A stretch of 64,000 nt of DNA from assembly GCF_001895145.1 (NCBI RefSeq), contig NZ_BDIR01000002.1:186001-250000 (forward strand), in the 5' to 3' direction. Source of the DNA: Arcobacter sp. LA11. GTDB taxonomy: Bacteria; Campylobacterota; Campylobacteria; Campylobacterales; Arcobacteraceae. The notes below the pieces were generated by a model. That model was given only the letters and a program-made list of their open reading frames with translations. It had not been told where the DNA came from and searched no databases. Position 1 is the stretch's first letter. Every line of letters starts with the position of its first letter. Below, one piece after another: positions 17,979-26,933 of this stretch. Made by a program: the position numbers and the translations under genes.

Positions 17979-17989
17979 TAATACATAAG

Positions 17990-18016
17990 GCCAATAATTA
18001 ATTTTTATTGGCTTTT
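17990..18016 (+). terminator. Terminator after ald
   Basis: Stem GCCAATA / TATTGGC (17990-17996 and 18006-18012) followed by TTTT, beginning 12 bases after the ald stop. Confidence 0.65.
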
Positions 18017-18074
18017 ATTTAAAATTAAATCAAGTAAATATACAATTTTATAAAATTAAAACATAAGGCTACAT

Positions 18075-18845
18075 ATGTCTAAAAAGATTATCTTTGTACT
18101 GCTATTTTTTATTCAAACTATACTATTTTCAGAAGATTTAGAAATAAAAGAAATCTTTGATAAAAACAATATTGAAGGAACGATTGTTTTAGAATCTTTT
18201 AATACTCAAAAAGTTTACATACATAATAAAAAACGTGCCAATGAACTGCTACTTCCTGCTTCAACTTTTAAAATTTTAAATACATTAATTGCGTTAAATG
18301 AGAAAATAGTAAATGAAAATAGTTTAATAAAATGGGATGGGAAAGATAGAGGTTGGGATGTATGGAATAAAGACCAAAGCTTAAAGTCTGCATTTCAAAA
18401 ATCGTGTGTTTGGTGTTATCAAATTTTTGCAAAAGAAATAGGAATAAAAAAATACAGTAATTATCTTAAGAAATTAGATTATGGAAATAAACAAGTTGGC
18501 TCAGAAGTAACAAAGTTTTGGTTATCAGGAGATATTCGAATTACTGCAATACAACAAATAGAATTTTTAAAAAAAGTATATTTAAATAAAATCCCATTTA
18601 AACAAGAAGATATAAATATTTTAAAAGAAATAATGATAAATGAAAAGACAAAAAATTATACTCTTTGGGCAAAAACAGGTTGGAGTACATCTTCTAAACC
18701 TAACCATGGTTGGTTTGTAGGCTATATAGAAAATAAAAATGATACTTGGTTTTTTGCAATAAATTTAATAACTAAAGATAGGTCTGATTTAAAACTAAGA
18801 AAAAAACTTACCTTAGATATATTAAAATTAAAAAATATTATTTAG
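18075..18845 (+). CDS. Class D (OXA-type) beta-lactamase
   Basis: A 256-residue secreted serine beta-lactamase. A signal peptide spans about residues 1-19. The active-site tetrad is S63-T-F-K66, the second motif is S110-C-V, the third Y136-G-N, a tryptophan at 149 fits the omega-loop position, and the fourth motif is K200-T-G. All class D residues are therefore present and the enzyme should be active. Base composition matches the neighbours and no mobile element is near, so it appears resident and not newly acquired, consistent with the chromosomal OXA genes of this group. It converges on sdaA. Confidence 0.9.
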   Translation: MSKKIIFVLLFFIQTILFSEDLEIKEIFDKNNIEGTIVLESFNTQKVYIHNKKRANELLLPASTFKILNTLIALNEKIVNENSLIKWDGKDRGWDVWNKDQSLKSAFQKSCVWCYQIFAKEIGIKKYSNYLKKLDYGNKQVGSEVTKFWLSGDIRITAIQQIEFLKKVYLNKIPFKQEDINILKEIMINEKTKNYTLWAKTGWSTSSKPNHGWFVGYIENKNDTWFFAINLITKDRSDLKLRKKLTLDILKLKNII

Positions 18846-18852
18846 TCAAATA

Positions 18853-20217
18853 TTAACATTCAACATAGTGAACAGCTAAACCGCCTTTTGATGTCTCTTT
18901 ATATTTATTTTGCATATCTTTACCTGTATCGTACATTGTTTTTATAACTGAATCAAGGGAAACATAATGTTTCCCATCTTCATTTAATGCCATACGTGCA
19001 GCATTTACTGCTTTCATAGCTGCCATTGCATTTCTCTCTATACATGGAATTTGTACAAGTCCTCCAATTGGATCACAAGTAAGTCCTAAGTTATGTTCCA
19101 TAGCAATTTCTGCTGCATTTTCTATCTGTTCTATAGATGCTCCTAAAAACTCAGCCATTCCTGCTGCTGCCATAGAACATGCCACTCCAACTTCTCCTTG
19201 GCAGCCTACATCTGCTCCAGATATTGAAGCATTTCTTTGGTATAAAAGGCCAATGGCACCTGCTGTTAATAAAAAGTTTATTACAACTTGTTCTTTATTT
19301 TCTTTTTTTACTAAAAAGTTAATTATATAGTGTAGGACTGCTGGAATAATACCTGCAGCACCGTTTGTTGGAGCAGTGACAACTCTTTTTCCACTTGCAT
19401 TTTCTTCATTTACTGCAAGTGCATATAGATTAATCCAATCAACAAAAGCTAAAGGGTCTATAGTACGTGTATTTTTTAGTTTTTCATGCATTTTAAAAGC
19501 TCGTTTAGGAACTTTTAATCCTCCTGGAAGAATACCATCCGATTTAAGTCCATTATTTACACAAGTTTGCATTACTTGCCATATCTCTAGAAGAGACTCT
19601 TCTATTTCATTTTCTGTTTTATAAACTTTTTCATTTTCTAAAATCAATTCTGCAATTGTAAGTTTGTTTTTTCTACATTTTTCTAATAATTCTTTTGCAT
19701 TAGAAAAATCATATGGAAGAGGTTTTTTATTCTCTTTTTTTTCTAGGTCAATTTCATCTTCACTTATAACTTCTCCACCACCGATAGAATAATATACTTT
19801 TGAAAATAGTTCTTTATTCTTATTATATATTGTAAGTTTTATTCCATTTGGATGATAAGGAAGATATTTTTTTTGATGAAGAACTAAATCTTCTTTTATA
19901 GAAAAATGAATAGTCTGTTCATTTAATAGTTTTATTGAGGAAGTTGTTTTAATATTTTTTATAGTTTCTTCTATATTATCAGTATCGACAGTTTTTGGAA
20001 GATTTCCTAATAATCCTAAAATTATTGCAACATCACTTTGGTGACCAATTCCAGTTGAACCTAAAGAACCATAAAGTTCTATTTTTATTCTAGTAATGTC
20101 CTGAAAATAGTTTAATTCTTTTGTTAAGGTACAAAAGTTTTTAGCAATAATCATTGGACCTACTGTATGGGAACTTGATGGACCAATACCTATTTTAAAA
20201 AGATTTAGTATGCTCAT
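18853..20217 (-). CDS. sdaA: L-serine ammonia-lyase (serine dehydratase), single chain
   Basis: The 454-residue iron-sulfur enzyme deaminates L-serine to pyruvate. The N-terminal beta domain contains GPSSSHTVGPM, the alpha domain carries GADVGCQGEVGVACSMAAAG and GLTCDPIGGLVQIPC, whose cysteines bind the 4Fe-4S cluster. The single-chain form is the common one in Gram-negatives. Serine is a preferred carbon source for many Campylobacterota. It follows aapP on the same strand after a strong hairpin, so it is probably separately transcribed. Confidence 0.95.
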   Translation of the reverse strand: MSILNLFKIGIGPSSSHTVGPMIIAKNFCTLTKELNYFQDITRIKIELYGSLGSTGIGHQSDVAIILGLLGNLPKTVDTDNIEETIKNIKTTSSIKLLNEQTIHFSIKEDLVLHQKKYLPYHPNGIKLTIYNKNKELFSKVYYSIGGGEVISEDEIDLEKKENKKPLPYDFSNAKELLEKCRKNKLTIAELILENEKVYKTENEIEESLLEIWQVMQTCVNNGLKSDGILPGGLKVPKRAFKMHEKLKNTRTIDPLAFVDWINLYALAVNEENASGKRVVTAPTNGAAGIIPAVLHYIINFLVKKENKEQVVINFLLTAGAIGLLYQRNASISGADVGCQGEVGVACSMAAAGMAEFLGASIEQIENAAEIAMEHNLGLTCDPIGGLVQIPCIERNAMAAMKAVNAARMALNEDGKHYVSLDSVIKTMYDTGKDMQNKYKETSKGGLAVHYVEC

Positions 20218-20290
20218 GTTGAAAACCTTAAAATTGAAAATGATTTATAATTAATATATTAACAATATAAAGTGTGTAAAAAGTTGGTAT

Positions 20291-20322
20291 TTAGCAAATA
20301 CCTATATTCAGGTATTTGCTAA
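20291..20322 (-). terminator. Hairpin after aapP
   Basis: Perfect 13-bp stem TTAGCAAATACCT / AGGTATTTGCTAA with a 6-base loop, 16 bases after the aapP stop. It separates the transporter operon from sdaA. The T-tract is weak. Confidence 0.65.
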
Positions 20323-20337
20323 TGAAAATTTCAATTA

Positions 20338-21084
20338 CTAGTGGTCTAAAATTTGTTCTAAGAATAACTTTAATCTATCAGATTGAGGATTATCAAAGAA
20401 TTCATGTGGAGTATTTTCTTCTACTATTTGTCCTGCATCCATAAAAATCACTCTATCTGCAACCTTTTTTGCAAATCCCATTTCATGAGTTACACAAACC
20501 ATAGTAATTCCATCATCTGCAAGTTCTGTCATTACATCAAGAACTTCACCAATCATTTCTGGATCTAGTGCTGCTGTTGGTTCGTCAAATAACATAATTT
20601 CAGGATTTGAACATAAACATCTAGCAATAGCAACCCTTTGTTGCTGACCACCTGATAATTGATTTGGAAATTTATCTGCTTGGTCTGCAATTTTTACTCT
20701 CTCAAGATAATGCATTGCAGTTTCAATTGCCTCTTTTCTTGGTTTTTTAGAAACCCAAGTAGGAGCTAAGATAAGATTTTCAAGAATTGAAAGATGTGGA
20801 AAAAGATTAAAATGTTGAAATACCATACCAACATGTGTTCTAATTTCTCTAATTCTCTTTACATCTTCTGTAAGCTCTAATCCACTTACCATAATCTGAC
20901 CTTCTTGAAAAGGTTCAAGTCTATTCATACATCTAATAGTTGTAGATTTACCAGAACCTGAAGGACCACAAATAACAACTCTTTCACCTTTTTTTACTTT
21001 TAAGTTAACATCTTTTAGTACATGAAAGTCTCCATACCATTTGTTAACATTGTTCATTTCAATCATATATTCTAATTCGCTCAT
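20338..21084 (-). CDS. aapP: Amino-acid ABC transporter ATP-binding protein AapP-like
   Basis: The 248-residue ATPase energises the transporter. Walker [10 protein letters not shown] at about residues 39-47, signature [15 protein letters not shown], Walker [13 protein letters not shown], and switch His in [12 protein letters not shown]. It belongs to the polar amino-acid (GlnQ/AapP) group. It is the last gene of aapJ-Q-M-P. Confidence 0.93.
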   Translation of the reverse strand: MSELEYMIEMNNVNKWYGDFHVLKDVNLKVKKGERVVICGPSGSGKSTTIRCMNRLEPFQEGQIMVSGLELTEDVKRIREIRTHVGMVFQHFNLFPHLSILENLILAPTWVSKKPRKEAIETAMHYLERVKIADQADKFPNQLSGGQQQRVAIARCLCSNPEIMLFDEPTAALDPEMIGEVLDVMTELADDGITMVCVTHEMGFAKKVADRVIFMDAGQIVEENTPHEFFDNPQSDRLKLFLEQILDH

Positions 21085-21107
21085 AATTTTTCCTATATCT
21101 TTCTTCT

Positions 21108-22187
21108 TTATTTATGGTCTGTGTTAAATCTATCTTCAACTGCTTTTGCATATTTTGACATACTAAAACAAATTACCCAGTAAATCATTGTTACAAAAAC
21201 ATAACCTTCTGTTTCAAATCCAAGCCATTGGGTATCACTGTTTGTTAGTGTAACCATTGCTAGAATATCAAATAATCCGATAATTAAGATAAGTGTTGTA
21301 TCTTTAAATAACGAAATAAATGACCCAACAATATTTGGAATTGAAATTTTAAGTGCTTGTGGTAGAATGATTAATCCCATAGTTTGCCAATATGATAATG
21401 CCATAGAATCAGCAGCTTCATATTGTCCTTTTGGAATTGCTTGTAATCCACCTCTTACAACTTCTGCAATATATGCAGCTTGGAATAATGTAATACCTAT
21501 TAATGCTCTAAGTAATTTATCAAAGTCCATATTTTCTGGGAAAAATAGGGGTAAAATAACTGATGACATAAATAGAAGTGTAATTAAAGGAACTCCTCTG
21601 ATAAATTCAATATACATTACAGATATTGTTTTAATAATTGGCATATTAGATTGTCGTCCAAGTGCAAATAAAATTCCAATAGGAAATGATGCAACAATAC
21701 CAACAGATGCAACAATAACAGTAAGAAGTAATCCTCCCCACTTGTCAGTTTCAACATGTTCAAGTCCAAAACCACCTGCAACTAATATATAAGTTATAAT
21801 TGGTAATGAAGTCACAATAAATACTCTTATTTTTGTATTGTTAAAATATTTAAATAAAAATATATATAGTGTAAATATAGCTAATGCTAAGTTTGGTCTC
21901 CAATACAATTCTTCAGGATAGAAACCATAAATGAATTGATTGAATTTTTCAAAAATAAAAATCCATCTTGCGCCATCTTTTGTTATCTCTTCTTTTGTTC
22001 CACTCCAAGTGGCATCAAAAATCATCCAATCTAATAATGGAGGAATAGTTATATATAAAAGATAGAATGAAATAATAGTTAATATTGTACTAACTATTGA
22101 AGAAAAAAGATTTTCTTTCATCCAATTAATTGGACCTTTTGTGCCTAAAGGAGCTGGTTTAGCTTCTAGTTTTTCATAAATTGCCAT
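21108..22187 (-). CDS. aapM: Amino-acid ABC transporter permease AapM-like
   Basis: The 359-residue inner-membrane protein has about eight hydrophobic segments and the permease EAA loop [22 protein letters not shown] (here as two parts around the conserved Gly). It forms the pore with AapQ, whose stop lies 1 base upstream. The large N-terminal extension with a periplasmic loop is typical of AapM and not of HisM-size permeases. Confidence 0.9.
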   Translation of the reverse strand: MAIYEKLEAKPAPLGTKGPINWMKENLFSSIVSTILTIISFYLLYITIPPLLDWMIFDATWSGTKEEITKDGARWIFIFEKFNQFIYGFYPEELYWRPNLALAIFTLYIFLFKYFNNTKIRVFIVTSLPIITYILVAGGFGLEHVETDKWGGLLLTVIVASVGIVASFPIGILFALGRQSNMPIIKTISVMYIEFIRGVPLITLLFMSSVILPLFFPENMDFDKLLRALIGITLFQAAYIAEVVRGGLQAIPKGQYEAADSMALSYWQTMGLIILPQALKISIPNIVGSFISLFKDTTLILIIGLFDILAMVTLTNSDTQWLGFETEGYVFVTMIYWVICFSMSKYAKAVEDRFNTDHK

Positions 22188-22188
22188 T

Positions 22189-23373
22189 TTATCGCTCCTT
22201 TATTTGCATTTTTGCATTTAAGTAATTCATTAACATTGAAATTACAATACTTAATGTTAAATAAACAGCCATCGTCATTAGAATAATTTCAATTGCTTGT
22301 CCTACTTGATTTAATGATGTTCCAGAGAATATTGTTACAAGTTCAGGATAACCAATTGCGGTTGCTAAAGAGGAGTTTTTAACTAAGTTAAGATACTGAT
22401 TAATAACTGGAGGAATAATTACTCTAAGTGCTTGAGGAAGTACTACTTTTTTCAATATTATATGATCTTTTAATCCCAAGGCATGTGCAGCTTCTTTTTG
22501 TCCTTTTGGAACAGCTTCAATACCAGCTCTTACAGCTTCTGCTATATAAGTTGCTGTATAAATACTAAGTGCAAAAGCAAGGGCTAGTAACTCAGGAATA
22601 AGTGTCCATCCACCTCTAAAGTTAAATCCTTTAAGTTCCGCAAACTCCAAAGTTGCAGGTGTTCCACTTACAAAGAATATTAAAATAGGAGCTGAAATTA
22701 AGATTCCTAATGATACCCAAAAAGTAGGAAATTCTTCACCTGTTTCATCATGTCTTTTATTTGCCCATTTTGTTAAAAATATTACTGCAACGATTGCTAA
22801 AATAAAGGCGATAATTACGGCAGTAAAACCACTTTCTAAAATAGGTTTTGGAATATAAAGACCACGATTATTAAAGAAAATAGAGTCGAAAAAGGAGATA
22901 CTTTGTCTGGGACTAGGAAGTGCGGCTAATACAACATTGTACCAAAAAAGAATTTGTAATAGAATTGGAATATTTCTAAAAGTTTCTACATAAATCATAG
23001 ATAACTTTGCAACCATAAAGTTTTTTGAAAGTCTTCCTATACCAACTAAAAGTCCAATTATTGTGGCAAATATAATTCCAATTACAGAAACTAGAATTGT
23101 ATTTAGGAGACCAACAATAAAAACTTTTCCATGTGAATCTGATTCATCATATGCAATTAACGATTGCAAAATTCCAAATCCAGCTTCACTACTTAAGAAA
23201 TCAAATCCTGTATTAATCCCACGTTTTTCAATATTTATGAACATATTGTTTAAAACAAAATATGTTACAAAAAATATTAGCACTAGTGCTAGTACTTGAT
23301 AGATAATGGCTCTATTTTCGGGGTTGTTATAAAATGCAACCTCGGGTTGACGAGCTTTTTTATGTTTTTTCAT
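22189..23373 (-). CDS. aapQ: Amino-acid ABC transporter permease AapQ-like
   Basis: The 394-residue permease has several membrane segments and the EAA motif KEAAHALGLKDHIILKKVVL. The N terminus is a short basic cytoplasmic tail. It is separated from aapJ by a strong hairpin and from aapM by one base. General L-amino-acid (AapJQMP) systems have this order. Confidence 0.9.
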   Translation of the reverse strand: MKKHKKARQPEVAFYNNPENRAIIYQVLALVLIFFVTYFVLNNMFINIEKRGINTGFDFLSSEAGFGILQSLIAYDESDSHGKVFIVGLLNTILVSVIGIIFATIIGLLVGIGRLSKNFMVAKLSMIYVETFRNIPILLQILFWYNVVLAALPSPRQSISFFDSIFFNNRGLYIPKPILESGFTAVIIAFILAIVAVIFLTKWANKRHDETGEEFPTFWVSLGILISAPILIFFVSGTPATLEFAELKGFNFRGGWTLIPELLALAFALSIYTATYIAEAVRAGIEAVPKGQKEAAHALGLKDHIILKKVVLPQALRVIIPPVINQYLNLVKNSSLATAIGYPELVTIFSGTSLNQVGQAIEIILMTMAVYLTLSIVISMLMNYLNAKMQIKER

Positions 23374-23393
23374 TTTTTTACCTTGTCATTAAA

Positions 23394-23418
23394 AAAGGGG
23401 AAATTTAATTTCCCCTTT
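23394..23418 (-). terminator. Attenuating hairpin between aapJ and aapQ
   Basis: Arms AAAGGGGAAATT / AATTTCCCCTTT separated by one base; on the minus strand the stem is followed by a run of six T. It can end most transcripts after aapJ so that the binding protein is made in excess over the permeases. Confidence 0.75.
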
Positions 23419-23450
23419 CTATTAAATAAATCTAGTATCACAATACTCTA

Positions 23451-24467
23451 TTATCTAATAGGAGCTCCATATTGAAGTCCACCTTGATTCCAAAGTTTAT
23501 TTAACCCTCTATCAATTTTAAGTGGAGAACCTTTTCCAACATTTCTGTCAAATGATTCACCATAGTTACCAACATTTTTAACAATATTATATGCCCATTT
23601 AGCATCTAATCCTAAGTTTTTACCAGCTTCTCCAGAAACTCCAAGTAATCTTTTAATTCCAGGATTTTTACTTTTCATCATAGAATCAACATTTGCTTGT
23701 GTAATACCCATTTCTTCAGCATTTAATAATGCAATATGAGTCCATTTTACAATATTAAACCATTTGTCATCACCTTGTCTAACAACTGGTCCTAAAGGTT
23801 CTTTTGAAATAATTTCAGGAAGTACTTTCACAGAGTTTGGATCTTTTACTTTTAATACTAAACCATATAATTGAGAAGCATCAGAAGTTACAACGTCACA
23901 ACGTCCTGATTTAAATCCTTCAATTGTTTGTCCAGATGTATCATAAGTAATTGGTTTATAAGTCATTTTATTAGCTTTAAAATAATCTGTTAAGTTAAGT
24001 TCAGTAGTTGTACCTGCTTGAATACAAACAGTAGCTCCATCAAGTTCTTTTGCTGAGTTTACTCCAATACTTTTAGATATTAAAAACCCTTGTCCATCAT
24101 AATAGTTTACACCAGCAAAGTTTAGACCTAAAGAAGTATCTCTAGTATTTGTCCAAGTTGTTGATCTAGATAATAAGTCAATTTCACCACTTTGAAGTGC
24201 TGTAAATCTTTCTTTTGCAGTTAATGGAACATATTTTACTTTTGAAGCATCTCCAAATACAGCTGATGCAACTGCTTTACACATATCAACATCTAAGCCT
24301 TTCCATTTACCATTTGAATCAGTAGCAGAGAAACCTGCAATACCTGTAGAAACACCACAACTTAGCATACCTTTGCTCTTAATTGAGTCTAAAGTATCCG
24401 CTGTTGATACTGTTGTCGCTAGAGCTAATGCAGCAACACTTAAAGAGGCAGTTTTTAAAATCTTCAT
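23451..24467 (-). CDS. aapJ: General amino-acid ABC transporter substrate-binding protein AapJ-like
   Basis: The 338-residue periplasmic binding protein starts with a signal peptide (about residues 1-23, ending VSTADT). The SBP family 3 core shows LSCGVSTGIAGFSATDSNG, GLDVDMCKAVASAVFGD and TSDASQLYG. It binds polar L-amino acids for the AapQMP permease. It is the first gene of the operon, with inverted and direct repeats upstream at 24483-24537. Confidence 0.93.
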   Translation of the reverse strand: MKILKTASLSVAALALATTVSTADTLDSIKSKGMLSCGVSTGIAGFSATDSNGKWKGLDVDMCKAVASAVFGDASKVKYVPLTAKERFTALQSGEIDLLSRSTTWTNTRDTSLGLNFAGVNYYDGQGFLISKSIGVNSAKELDGATVCIQAGTTTELNLTDYFKANKMTYKPITYDTSGQTIEGFKSGRCDVVTSDASQLYGLVLKVKDPNSVKVLPEIISKEPLGPVVRQGDDKWFNIVKWTHIALLNAEEMGITQANVDSMMKSKNPGIKRLLGVSGEAGKNLGLDAKWAYNIVKNVGNYGESFDRNVGKGSPLKIDRGLNKLWNQGGLQYGAPIR

Positions 24468-24482
24468 TTTTTTATCCTTTTT

Positions 24483-24537
24483 TTAGTTTGTTCAAACTAA
24501 TTGTATATTGTAATTGTAGCAATTACATAGCAATTAC
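24483..24537. promoter_or_regulatory. Operator-like repeats upstream of aapJ
   Basis: The dyad TTAGTTTG-TT-CAAACTAA (24483-24500) is followed by GTAATTG-TAG-CAATTAC (24510-24526) and a third half site CAATTAC (24531-24537). They lie 16-70 bases upstream of the aapJ start, where a promoter should be. The regulator is unknown. Confidence 0.5.
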
Positions 24538-24659
24538 AATTATAATACTAAAAAAAGAAATTAAAATGATAAATATGTATAATTTATATGCAATTTTATA
24601 AGAATTTTTATGAATGAAGAAAAGTAAAAGAAGTTTTAATTTCTTTTACTTTTAAATGT

Positions 24660-25046
24660 TTATTTTGTTAATGTTACAGGAACATATTTAATACATCTTG
24701 CAGAAAAGAATTCTCTTGTGTAGTTTGGAGAACTAAACATATGATCTTTTAATGACCATTCATTAGATTTTTCGATTGTAACACTTTGTGCTACTTTTCT
24801 AACTGTTCTACTTTCACATACAACTTTTTCACCTTTATGAAATAAACTTTCAACTTCAAACATTCTTGAACTTGTAACATAGTAGTGCATACCAATAAAT
24901 ACAGCAGATGCAGAACCTACTAAAACTAAACCTTTTTTATACGCACCTTTCACTACAAATGGTCTTGTAGTTACGAATAGTGTAATAGCTAATGCAAATG
25001 CAGCAATACCTAAATAACCAGCTTCAAGTTTAAAAAATAGTTCCAT
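24660..25046 (-). CDS. Membrane protein of unknown function
   Basis: The 128-residue protein has two hydrophobic segments near the N terminus (about residues 10-28 and 38-58) and then a mostly extracytoplasmic domain with three Cys/aromatic-rich strands (KVVCESRTVRKVA, FFSARCIKYVPV). The two Cys at about 78 and 117 could form a disulfide. I do not recognise a family. It begins 12 bases after the siroheme decarboxylase fusion on the same strand, so it is likely co-transcribed under the same Fnr-type promoter and may belong to denitrification. Confidence 0.6.
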   Translation of the reverse strand: MELFFKLEAGYLGIAAFALAITLFVTTRPFVVKGAYKKGLVLVGSASAVFIGMHYYVTSSRMFEVESLFHKGEKVVCESRTVRKVAQSVTIEKSNEWSLKDHMFSSPNYTREFFSARCIKYVPVTLTK

Positions 25047-25058
25047 GTCTTTTATCCC

Positions 25059-26060
25059 TTAATTTATATATTTTTCTTCCCACTGTTTAAATTCATCACA
25101 AAAGTATTTGATTCTTACTTTTTTAAATTCTCTTGATGAATAAAGTGGCATATTTGATTTATAATCTATTTCTTTTGCAATATTATTAATCACTTCTTGA
25201 GTATCTTCTTTTGTCTTTCCATGAATCATTGTAAAAAGATTGTAGTTCCATGTAGGGTATTTAGGCCTTAAGTAACAATGAGATACTGCAGAAAAAGATG
25301 CTGCAACTTTTCCAATTTCTTCGCCTTTTGCTCCTTCTTCTATATCCCATACAACCATTGCATTTGCATTGAATCCTGCACGTCGATGATTAAGAATACA
25401 TGCAAATCTTCTCATTACTCCAGCTTCTTGAAATTCTTTTAATGTATTAAAAAACTCTTCATATGATATATTTAGTTTTTCAATTGTATCTTTAAAAGGT
25501 TCCGAAATGATTGCGATGTCATTTTGTGCTTCTTTTATAATGTCATAATGGAATTCATTTAAGACAAGTTCTTTAAAATCTTTTTTAGCTACTTTTTCTT
25601 TTTTTTCTTGTTTATTTGTTGTATCAAGTTTAACAGAGATTTTAAAAAGTTTTAATGTAGGTAAAATAATATAGTCTTTTGCATTTGTTAATTTTGATAA
25701 GATTTCAACTGTTTCTTCTAAGTTAGATTTTGAATTAGGTGCGATTGCTAAAGTAAACCAAATATTATAAGAGTGATTTCTTTCATAATTATGTGATATT
25801 CCAGGATGAGAATTTAAAATTGCTACAGCTGCATCAATATCTTTCTCTTCTATTTCAAATGCAACTAATGAAGACTTATATCCAAGCTTTTTTGTATCAA
25901 AAATAGCAGATGTTTGTCTTATAATATTATTCTTTTTTTCTTCTTTTAATATATTTAATACATTTTCTTCTGTAGTGTTTAATTCTTTTGCAATTTGTTC
26001 AAAAGGTTTCTTTGTAAGTGGAAAGTTTTTTTGAACTCTATATAGTATTTCATCTTTCAC
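25059..26060 (-). CDS. Siroheme decarboxylase, NirD/L-NirG/H (AhbA/B) fusion
   Basis: The 333-residue protein is two AsnC/Lrp-like units in tandem. Residues 1-155 hold one winged helix plus RAM-like domain (RQTSAIFDTKKLGYKSSLVAFE, in two parts), and residues 175-333 the second (RRFACILNHRRAGFNANAMVV; SHCYLRPKYPTWNYNLFTMIHG region). The LNHRRAGF and YPTWNYNLFT signatures are those of NirDLGH/AhbAB siroheme decarboxylases, not of amino-acid-sensing Lrp. It converts siroheme to 12,18-didecarboxysiroheme in heme d1 synthesis. A class II Fnr-type promoter lies just upstream, which fits this role and argues against a plain regulator. Confidence 0.82.
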   Translation of the reverse strand: MKDEILYRVQKNFPLTKKPFEQIAKELNTTEENVLNILKEEKKNNIIRQTSAIFDTKKLGYKSSLVAFEIEEKDIDAAVAILNSHPGISHNYERNHSYNIWFTLAIAPNSKSNLEETVEILSKLTNAKDYIILPTLKLFKISVKLDTTNKQEKKEKVAKKDFKELVLNEFHYDIIKEAQNDIAIISEPFKDTIEKLNISYEEFFNTLKEFQEAGVMRRFACILNHRRAGFNANAMVVWDIEEGAKGEEIGKVAASFSAVSHCYLRPKYPTWNYNLFTMIHGKTKEDTQEVINNIAKEIDYKSNMPLYSSREFKKVRIKYFCDEFKQWEEKYIN

Positions 26061-26088
26061 TAATCTCTCCTAAAATCAATTTTTAAAA

Positions 26089-26130
26089 AGTATATCAGCA
26101 ATTTTTTAGACTTACATTGATTTAAAACAA
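26089..26130 (-). promoter_or_regulatory. Fnr/Dnr-type class II promoter of the siroheme decarboxylase gene
   Basis: Minus-strand box TTGTTTTAAATCAA (26130-26117), -10 TATACT at 26094-26089, spacing 29.5 bp; start near 26082, 22 bases before the ATG. The -10 is the same hexamer as in the DUF2249 promoter. Confidence 0.6.
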
Positions 26131-26236
26131 TTTTGAAAAATTTATTAAATTTAAGAATTAAATTAAAAAATTAAAAAAGAATAGAAAATATACATAAAAT
26201 TTATATTATTTATATACATAAAAAGATATAATTAAT

Positions 26237-26291
26237 AAAAGCAGTATGTAATGATTCCTAATTTGACACTTGGTTATTACATTCTGCTTTT
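26237..26291 (+). other. Large imperfect hairpin in the 26061-26339 gap
   Basis: A 16-bp stem (AAAAGCAGTATGTAAT against ATTACATTCTGCTTTT, one mismatch) with a 23-base loop, followed by T-rich sequence. It lies upstream of the 26340 gene on the plus strand with no gene for it to terminate, so it may end a small RNA or form a leader structure. The rest of the gap is A/T-rich with the promoter of the minus-strand gene. Confidence 0.45.
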
Positions 26292-26339
26292 TTCTTATAA
26301 TATGATCTATATTCAATCCAAAATAAGAAAGAAGATTAA

Positions 26340-26933
26340 ATGTTTAATAAATTTGCAAAAGTCATACGTTGGTCAGTACTATTTGGGATGTTATATACTT
26401 TATATGTAATAACAATTAAAGAAGATATTGAATTTAAAGACCAAACTGATGAAAAAGTTTTAATGAGTTTGGCTAAAGATACTAATATAAATAAAGATAA
26501 ATATCTAATATATAAAAAACTTATAAATTTATATCCTGAAAATAAAGAACATAAAATTAACTTTGAAAAAATATTAAAAACTCAAGCAAATGGTTTACTT
26601 GACGCACATGAAAAAATGTTAATACCTATGCCAAAAGGTAATTATAAATATGTAAATAAAATAGAGTTTGGGAAAGATAAAAATAAAAATTATGTACTTA
26701 TATTAAATCTTTCAAAAATATTTGATGAGAAACTTGATAATAATACGAGGGAAACTTTAAAAAAGATGTTTAATATAACGCATAGAGGTATCTATGAGCA
26801 TTATGGATTTGATAATTCTTTTAAACTCTTATTAGTTCCCACTTTTGATTCAAAAGAAAATATAGAGATTATAAATCTTGGTAGAGTATATGAGGAAAAA
26901 CTTGAAGAAGTACCCAATAGACCTAATAGTTAA
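26340..26933 (+). CDS. Membrane-anchored protein of unknown function
   Basis: A 197-residue protein with one N-terminal membrane anchor (about residues 10-27) and a soluble extracytoplasmic domain rich in Lys/Asn. The C-terminal half has alternating strands (YVLILNLSKIFDEKL, SFKLLLVPTFDSK). No known motif or heme site. Its 3' end overlaps the convergent gene by four bases. It sits beside the NO-reductase-associated paralogs on the opposite strand. The ribosome site AAGAAAGAAG is seven bases upstream of the ATG. Confidence 0.6.
   Translation: MFNKFAKVIRWSVLFGMLYTLYVITIKEDIEFKDQTDEKVLMSLAKDTNINKDKYLIYKKLINLYPENKEHKINFEKILKTQANGLLDAHEKMLIPMPKGNYKYVNKIEFGKDKNKNYVLILNLSKIFDEKLDNNTRETLKKMFNITHRGIYEHYGFDNSFKLLLVPTFDSKENIEIINLGRVYEEKLEEVPNRPNS

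Noticed and set aside
18020-18056. Fnr-type box before the beta-lactamase gene (TAAAATTAAATCAA)
   Set aside because: Only one half site matches and the nearest -10 is at the wrong distance.
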